40,720 bases of DNA, taken from positions 1-40,720 of the forward strand of contig JAFWVV010000018.1 in NCBI GenBank assembly GCA_017518225.1. Reading direction: 5' to 3'. Source of the stretch: Oscillospiraceae bacterium. Lineage in GTDB: Bacteria; Bacillota; Clostridia; Oscillospirales; Oscillospiraceae. Both the position numbers and the translations under genes were made by a program. The notes under the pieces were generated by a model. It searched no databases and was not told where the DNA came from. It saw only the letters and a list, made by a program, of their open reading frames with translations. Numbering within the stretch: the first letter of the stretch is position 1; each line of letters starts with the position of its first letter. This document shows positions 37,801 to 40,720 of the stretch, piece after piece.

Positions 37801-40302
37801 TGTAACCGGCGTGGTGCTTTCAAACTTCGCCGTCAGGGTGACATCCCCGTTCGGCGTGAAGGTATAGCTCGCGGTCTTGCTCTTTTCATTCTCACCCTCG
37901 TACCAGCCGACAAAGGTATAGCCCTCCTTGGGCGTGGCCGTGACGGTGGTGCTCTGGCCCACCTCCACCTTGCCGCCGCCCGGGCCCGTGACCGTGCCGC
38001 CCTCGGCGGGCTCGGCCTGGACGCTGACGGTGTATATAGTTGCCGCGTCAAAATACGCGACGGCGGTCATGTTGCTTTGCAAGGTGAAACCGTATATCAG
38101 CGCACCCGCAGCAGGGCTGTCCTCCACGTCAACCTTGACGCCGTTTACCTCCAGCCGATTGAACCGGTAGTCTTTCTCTGCTTGGATCTCAAAGAACCCT
38201 CGATAGTCGGCGGGAAAGCTCGTCTGGCTGTCGGGTGCATAGTCGCCAGACAGGTGACGAACGCGCAGCATGCCGCCCGCCGACGGGGAGACGGAGCGAA
38301 GGATGGTAAAGCCGGGGACGTCCTCATCCTCATAGGTCGCCGTGAGCGTCACGTTCTGCGCGGGCATGATGAAGCTGAACGTGCTGCTGCTGGCGCTGCC
38401 GGAGGTAAAGACCAATTCATCCGCGCCGATCCATCCCGTGAACGTCCTGCCGACCGACGCAAACGCGTTGAGCTTGACCGTCACGGTCGCGCCCGCGGCG
38501 AAGTAGCTGGAGGACGAAACGGTGCCGCCTATGCCGATGCCAGCGCCTTCGATCGTGCCGCCGTTGACTGTGACGAGATAGGTCGCGTTGTCCGTAAACG
38601 TCGCCTTGACCTCGGTCGCTTTGCCGGGCATAGTGAAGCTGGCGGTATATTCGCCGCTTCCAAACAGAGCCGGTACTACGTTGGCAACAGCCTCTCCGTT
38701 CACGGTCAGGCCGTTGAAGTTATAGCCGGGATTCGCCGCGATGCGGAGATAGACCGTCTCGCCCTCCGCGAAGGATTCTTTGCCCTGCGTCGTGGGGGAG
38801 CTATTTGTAATGCTGATCGTGCCGCCGCCCGTGGGCTCGCAGACAAGTGTGACGGGGTAGGTCTCGGGGGCGTTCTCCTGGTTGCCGCCCTCCCCGTGGC
38901 CGGGCAGGCCGCCGGGCGTGGTGCCGCTGCCGGGGGTGCCGGGGATGACGACACCGCCTTCGCCGCCGAACACCGCCTCAACCGTGACCGCTCCGTCGGG
39001 CATGGTGAAGCTGGCGTCATACGACACGGTGTTGTCGTGTACAGAACCAGGCATAGGATCGTACCGGTGCGCGGTCAACGCGGTACCGTTCATGGTCAGG
39101 CTTTTAAGCTCAAAGCCAAGGTCCACGGTGAGATGGAGATAAACCGTCTCGCCCGTCGCAAAGGACGTCTTATTGGTGTCGTCGCCCTTGCTGTCAACGA
39201 TGCGCATCCGGCCCTGCCCCGTGACATTGAGGGTAACGGCCCAGACGCCAGAGGGAACGCCCTCTCCGGACAGGTTGCCTTCGCCGCCGGCGGGCGTGGA
39301 GCCGTCGTTCTCCTTGAACTGCACCGTGACGGTCACGTCCTCGCCGCTTGCGGGCATGATGAACTCATGGGACCCGCCCGAGGACGAAACAGCGACTTCA
39401 CTGCCGCCCACGCCGCGAACGCTGACGCTATCCAGACTGTAGTCGGTTTCGGGGACGGTCTTGAACCGCACGAGGCTCCCGGCCCTGGCCGTCTTCGAAA
39501 GATCGGTGACGCTTCCGCCCTCGCCGCAGTCAGGCGTGATGTTGCCAAACCTCGCAAAGGGCTGAATGCCGGGCTGATTATTGCCGATCGCGTCGCCGGG
39601 ATCAACGGCATTACCATTGCCGGTGTTGCCGTTGTCGCCATTGCCGCCCGCTTCGTTGCCGTTGCCTTCGGCACCCGCGCCGTTGCCGCCGAGGGTATAG
39701 CCCTCGGGCACGCCGGTGTTGCCGCTGCCGCCCTCTTCGGCTTCACCGAACGGGCCGGAGCCGCCGACGTCCTCATTGGTTCCGCCGGTGTTGGAGCCCT
39801 GCGTCGGCGTGGGTTCCGGGCTTGCCGTCGGCGTCGGCGTGGGCTCCGCCGTCGGCGTGGGCTCCGCCGTCGGCGTGGGCGTGGGTTCCGGGCTTGCCGT
39901 CGGCGTGGGCGTGGGTTCCGGGCTTGCCGTCGGCGTGGGCGTGGATTCCGGGCTTGCCGTCGGCGTGGGCGTGGATTCCGGGCTTGCTGTCGGCGTGGGC
40001 GTGGGTTCCGGAGTTGCCGTCGGCGTGGGCTCCGGCGTCGGGGTGCTCTCGGCGGTTTTATGCTCGCCGCCGCTGTTATCGCCTTGCTCCTTGCCCTCGC
40101 CTGTTCCGGGCAGCTCGCCCGGATCGGAGGGTGAAGCGGTTTCCTTCGTGGGTTCCTCCGTGCTGTTCGTCAGTTCCTCGACCACGATATCCGTACCCGT
40201 GGCCGGAGGATCGTTTTCCGCAAAGGCGCTGATGGGGAGCATTCCCACGATCATCACCAGCGCAAGCAGCATGCTCAATGCTCTGTTGGCTTTCTTGTTC
40301 AT
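31831..40302 (-). CDS. Giant SPKTG-anchored surface protein with ten Big_2 domains
   Basis: 2823 residues, intact. Signal peptide 1-28 (cleavage after ISAFA). Residues about 88-168: Pro/Thr stalk of TPTPTASPEP units. Residues 170-260: Gly/Asn/Glu-rich linker. Residues 260-830: several beta-rich Flg_new/InlB-like repeats, one ending KEGYTFVGWYEGENEKSKTA. Residues 913-983: InlB B-repeat (KEGHVFKGWYADASF). Residues about 984-1757: ten Big_2 Ig-like domains of about 77 residues (for example FTWESSDTDVATIDENSG with TTTITATA). Residues 1925-2500: more InlB repeats and a carboxypeptidase-regulatory-like domain (YTISGRVVDENGDPHGGQRI). Residues 2506-2580: InlB repeat; 2578-2676: PTETPA stalk; then an X2-like module and SPKTG at 2784-2788, a helix and KKK tail. 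The layout is that of a long, wall-anchored adhesin; no ligand-binding domain was recognised. The start has GAGG upstream. Confidence 0.9.
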   Translation of the reverse strand: MNKKANRALSMLLALVMIVGMLPISAFAENDPPATGTDIVVEELTNSTEEPTKETASPSDPGELPGTGEGKEQGDNSGGEHKTAESTPTPEPTPTATPEPTPTPTASPESTPTPTASPESTPTPTASPEPTPTPTASPEPTPTPTAEPTPTAEPTPTPTASPEPTPTQGSNTGGTNEDVGGSGPFGEAEEGGSGNTGVPEGYTLGGNGAGAEGNGNEAGGNGDNGNTGNGNAVDPGDAIGNNQPGIQPFARFGNITPDCGEGGSVTDLSKTARAGSLVRFKTVPETDYSLDSVSVRGVGGSEVAVSSSGGSHEFIMPASGEDVTVTVQFKENDGSTPAGGEGNLSGEGVPSGVWAVTLNVTGQGRMRIVDSKGDDTNKTSFATGETVYLHLTVDLGFELKSLTMNGTALTAHRYDPMPGSVHDNTVSYDASFTMPDGAVTVEAVFGGEGGVVIPGTPGSGTTPGGLPGHGEGGNQENAPETYPVTLVCEPTGGGTISITNSSPTTQGKESFAEGETVYLRIAANPGYNFNGLTVNGEAVANVVPALFGSGEYTASFTMPGKATEVKATFTDNATYLVTVNGGTIEGAGIGIGGTVSSSSYFAAGATVTVKLNAFASVGRTFTGWIGADELVFTSGSASSSTFSFIMPAQNVTLTATYEDEDVPGFTILRSVSPSAGGMLRVRHLSGDYAPDSQTSFPADYRGFFEIQAEKDYRFNRLEVNGVKVDVEDSPAAGALIYGFTLQSNMTAVAYFDAATIYTVSVQAEPAEGGTVTGPGGGKVEVGQSTTVTATPKEGYTFVGWYEGENEKSKTASYTFTPNGDVTLTAKFESTTPVTTHTVTYAIEGGSFAEGTETTENVKNGEKPVNVPTGMTPDSTHTATGAWYQGDGDTPVDPAAVSIIGPTIFTWKFEPKPQHTVSFYDGSTELTALTQTVIDGGYASQPDDPTKEGHVFKGWYADASFQTPFDFTQQAITGDTGVYARFLPIISVSAKNVMAAGDSQTAAVEPTGLGLSFTWESSDTDVATIDENSGVIQAIKPGTTTITATAVEDSEITASMELTVEAVEISLTASLPVGHEQTATTNLERLGLNPIWTSSDPDVASITPISGVIRAHKPGTVSITVTARDNSAITASTQFTVDHAMSLAPFMDVNTSQTASMEPSNWWNLKWTWSSSDPSVASIDEYSGEIQALKPGTTTITATCWNIIGFEDSVELTVFTLFPKAVMAAGDSQTAAVEPTGLGLSFTWESSDTDVATIDENSGEIKALEAGTTTITATATDGSGLTFSMSLTVFAIDAPAVMPVKDIQTAVVEPSNTGLPFVWSSTKPTVASIDDYSGEIEAQTPGTTTITATAMDGSGLTISTSLTVFAIDASPVMPVGWSRTATIEPSNLGIDFTWESSKPEVASIDENSGEIKALEAGTTTITATATDGSGLTTSMTIKVMVPEIKVHPFLGSGYYTPAHVIAGVETLVFTWESSDTDVATIDENSGVIRALGPGTTTITATAADGSGLSLSSPFTVVAIVAEDMIVGKKQKVIIAPSDTGLDFTWESSDPTVASIDPNTGEIEALKPGKATITVNPPDVLPGDLSTLLKAQLKATINVANPKISIRTFDPIIPGQSQTAAINPANLNIAFTWESSDPSVASIDPDTGVIHAWKAGTTTITVTALHDSTLTASRPLTVVEPKIVANGSMTVGQSQTAAIFPPNTGIAFTWSSDDPDVASIDENTGELEALKAGQTTIRATATDGSGLALSMELTVKEPEPQALWLSIDGQDVSLGSKLPGEPVSITRAEIDARAENSGVDLDANELRQLFLCDSAGSEPVFFVLTQEEFAFVMPDEETWLNANYFSKNDTEYEIIVTGGTASPSSAKANSVITLMAGTPPEGKVFSRWWIVSGSGVFQDLSERNEIAFFKVGGDAELEVVWENAPSYTVSVQADPAEGGTVTGGGTVPAGQSVTVTATAKEGYVFAGWYEGDTKVSDEASYTFTPTGDVTLRVKFKLLTWITDESGDPLTGAQIDVNEYWFCDFQVRSKFGVMYGMQKDVTVTSGSRVLEWNDSMGIKGSELGLGEHDIVFSYAGDDDHAPCSVSVRLKVIEKKKAHVENFFPGAARVNATYTISGRVVDENGDPHGGQRINFGISATETSQNYLGIASTITDADGRFSCEISKHLPDAPCSRRIWIRVEATETHLQMWETISVRFTDGAIHTVSFKDGDSELFTQSVERGRAVTPPADPKKDGHSFEGWYANESFSAAFDFTQPITADTVIYAKFRAIYTVTVIDGEADKTAAAAGEPVTLTAEKAPRGKTFDKWLVIAGDVSLADETASTTSFTMPSANVEVAATYKDLPPLTHTVTFALNGGHWSDASTPDTVEVADGADVSYPSDWPEKDGYGFTGWYADSACTTHFNFYDNPITADTTVYAGWEKVWTVIFDLNGGSMGGSTETQPMEIPDGYESEIPSWDDLDGWLEAPANSEYTGAEITDATGTRTYQPGELYTLSSHATIKVLWKTTITPPLTYTVSFNANSGGGTMANVTVNAGEKLTLPECAFTPPSADKEFDKWDAGEPGEQVDITSDCTITAIWKQKTPAPTETPAPTETPAPTETPAPTEMPIPTETPAPTETPAPTETPAPTETPAPTETPAPTETPAPTETPAPTETPAPTETPAPTETPAPTETPAPTETPAPAITYTVTGGADSTWTKDSGATVTITVKRSEADDTCFSHFTGVEIDGVALVKDTDYTAVAGSTVVTLKASALQKLSVGSHTVTVKFDDGKASTGLTVKAASGTGTPTSPKTGDESNLALWLTMMIASLIAMVCVLLGIRKKKAQSGR
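32276..32575 (-). repeat. Tandem 18-bp coding repeat (PTETPA stalk) of the giant protein
   Basis: About 16 copies of an 18-base unit (GGCGTCTCCGTCGGCGCG on the plus strand with G/T variants); all encode PTETPA except one PTEMPI. Same unit as the array at 13142-13486. Both strands stay open across such arrays. Confidence 0.9.
35035..37352 (-). repeat. Ten tandem Big_2 coding repeats
   Basis: Ten units of about 230 bases each. Bases 36542-36642 and 37229-37329 are identical over 101 positions but for one, far more alike than the other units. The phrase GTGTCGCTGGATTCCCAGG also recurs near 35879. This points to recent unit duplication or gene conversion. Confidence 0.85.
39810..40040 (-). repeat. 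Tandem 30-bp coding repeat (TPTPTASPEP stalk)
   Basis: Around seven copies of a 30-base unit containing GTGGGTTCCGGGCTTGCCGT on the plus strand, with some copies carrying GGATTCC (Ser for Pro). It forms the N-terminal stalk of the giant protein. Confidence 0.85.
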
Positions 40303-40413
40303 ATCGTTACCTCGTTTCGTTCAGGATTTTGGAGTGGGTTCAAACAGGCTCCGGGCCGCGGATTGTCCCGGCTGGCATAGTGGCTGTGGCTCACAAAAAA
40401 CCACCCCCGTTCA

Positions 40414-40471
40414 TGCAAAAAAGCGCAGCGACCCGGCGGGGCAAACCGCCCCCGCGTTGTCGTTGCGCTTG
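40414..40471 (-). terminator. Terminator hairpin inside the giant gene's leader
   Basis: Outer stem AGCGCAGCGAC (40422-40432) pairs with GTCGTTGCGCT (40459-40469) with one mismatch, with a GC-rich inner stem (GGCGGGGC with GCCCCCGC area). On the minus strand TTTTTTGCATG follows. Either it ends a short upstream transcript or it attenuates expression of the giant protein. Confidence 0.7.
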
Positions 40472-40538
40472 GTGTATTTCGTTATAAAGGCGCGCGGAGA
40501 AAAGGGTATGGCTACCCTTATCCGCTCCGCTTGCAGCG

Positions 40539-40566
40539 ATTATGCACATTTCCGCCGTTTTGTCAA
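40539..40566 (-). promoter_or_regulatory. Candidate promoter of the giant gene's leader
   Basis: Minus strand: -35 TTGACA (40561-40566), 16-bp spacer, -10 CATAAT (40539-40544). It lies 40 bases after the preceding gene. Confidence 0.55.
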
Positions 40567-40605
40567 GGGGTTTCATGGCATTTCTCCGATACACTTCCGC
40601 ATTTT

Positions 40606-40720
40606 CTACCGCGTGGTAAATTCCCGATAGAGCATTCTCTTTTGGGCTTCCAATTCCTGCTCCGCATCAAAGCCGTCCTCCGGCTGATACACCAGGCCCA
40701 CCGCGTAGCGCGTCACCGCC
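40606..40720 (-). CDS. C-terminal fragment of an unidentified gene (runs off the window)
   Basis: The minus strand carries an open frame from the window edge to a TAG at 40606: 37 codons ending LVYQPEDGFDAEQELEAQKR then MLYREFTTR. The charged, helical end with an EQELEAQ heptad looks like a coiled coil. No family could be recognised from this fragment. It is included because codon use and lack of stops match the neighbours. Confidence 0.5.
   Translation of the reverse strand, partial: AVTRYAVGLVYQPEDGFDAEQELEAQKRMLYREFTTR

Larger units (their letters stand above)
40303..40605 (-). other. Leader region of the giant surface protein gene
   Basis: No gene is credible here. On the minus strand it holds a candidate promoter (40539-40566), a hairpin (GCGGAG 40494-40499 with CTCCGC 40525-40530, enclosing AGGGTA-TGGC-TACCCT, 40503-40518), a terminator (40417-40470) and then 115 bases to the start codon. 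A 67-codon open frame (40391-40594) in this strand spans all of these structures and lacks protein features. Confidence 0.6.

Noticed and set aside
35716-40134. 1472-codon open frame on the plus strand, antisense to the giant surface protein
   Set aside because: It is rich in Arg, Gly, Asp and Ala with no domains, and mirrors the repeats of the real gene. High GC and repetitive coding on the other strand keep the frame open.
40414-40471. c-di-GMP-I riboswitch, suggested by GGGCAAACC-like bases
   Set aside because: The match is on the strand opposite the gene and the rest of the class consensus is missing; the bases belong to a terminator stem.

Overview
The window looks like a chromosome segment of a spore-forming, fairly GC-rich gut-type clostridium, most likely Oscillospiraceae or a close relative. 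The evidence is a spoIIE gene, a CIRCE heat-shock operator, sigma-A type promoters, SPKTG-type cell-wall anchors, LytTR and LuxR two-component systems, and clusters of short dispersed repeats. The species cannot be named from the sequence alone.

Region by region. (1) 1-360: start of a Na/Pi cotransporter gene on the minus strand, behind a perfect-looking promoter, a yybP-ykoY (manganese) riboswitch and a terminator switch. (2) 361-3700: a MITE-like element, then a four-gene cassette (MerR regulator; divergent alpha/beta hydrolase, cyclophilin-like lipoprotein and flavodoxin-type reductase). By eye its GC is lower than its surroundings, and an 18/20 direct repeat flanks it. (3) 3818-7940, all minus: tRNA-Ser(UGA) with a 5'-half tRNA remnant upstream, gluQ, a two-gene ThrE-type exporter, and an Mrp/NBP35 ATPase with a NifX-like protein carrying a Cys-rich tail. 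(4) 8013-10052: polysaccharide deacetylase and ogt, followed by a 0.5-kb cluster of dispersed repeats. (5) 10522-12563, minus: CIRCE-controlled hsp20, then a tcdA-GNAT operon. (6) 12634-22019, minus: a seven-helix sensor with a degenerate kinase-like C-terminus, a soluble-core histidine kinase, a LuxR response regulator, a DUF4428 zinc protein, a large LRR lipoprotein and an SPKTG-anchored surface protein. (7) 22147-24863, plus: spoIIE and a small membrane-anchored companion. (8) 24893-30910, minus: a YoaP-type acetyltransferase, LytTR regulator, GHKL kinase and two ABC exporter half-transporters. (9) 30969-40302, minus: a GNAT enzyme, an XRE regulator remnant and a 2823-residue cell-surface protein with ten Big_2 repeats and several InlB-type repeats, plus a leader region with its own terminator. 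The window ends inside another minus-strand gene.

How the genes fit together. The strongest candidate for an undescribed system is region 6: a split sensor pair and LuxR regulator directly followed by a zinc-finger protein, a surface lipoprotein and a wall-anchored protein, all on one strand and closely packed. The wall-anchored protein shares a long C-terminal module with the giant protein of region 9, so the two surface proteins, 17 kb apart in the same orientation, are paralogues at their anchor ends. No sortase is encoded here. All family assignments come from reading motifs; no database search was run.
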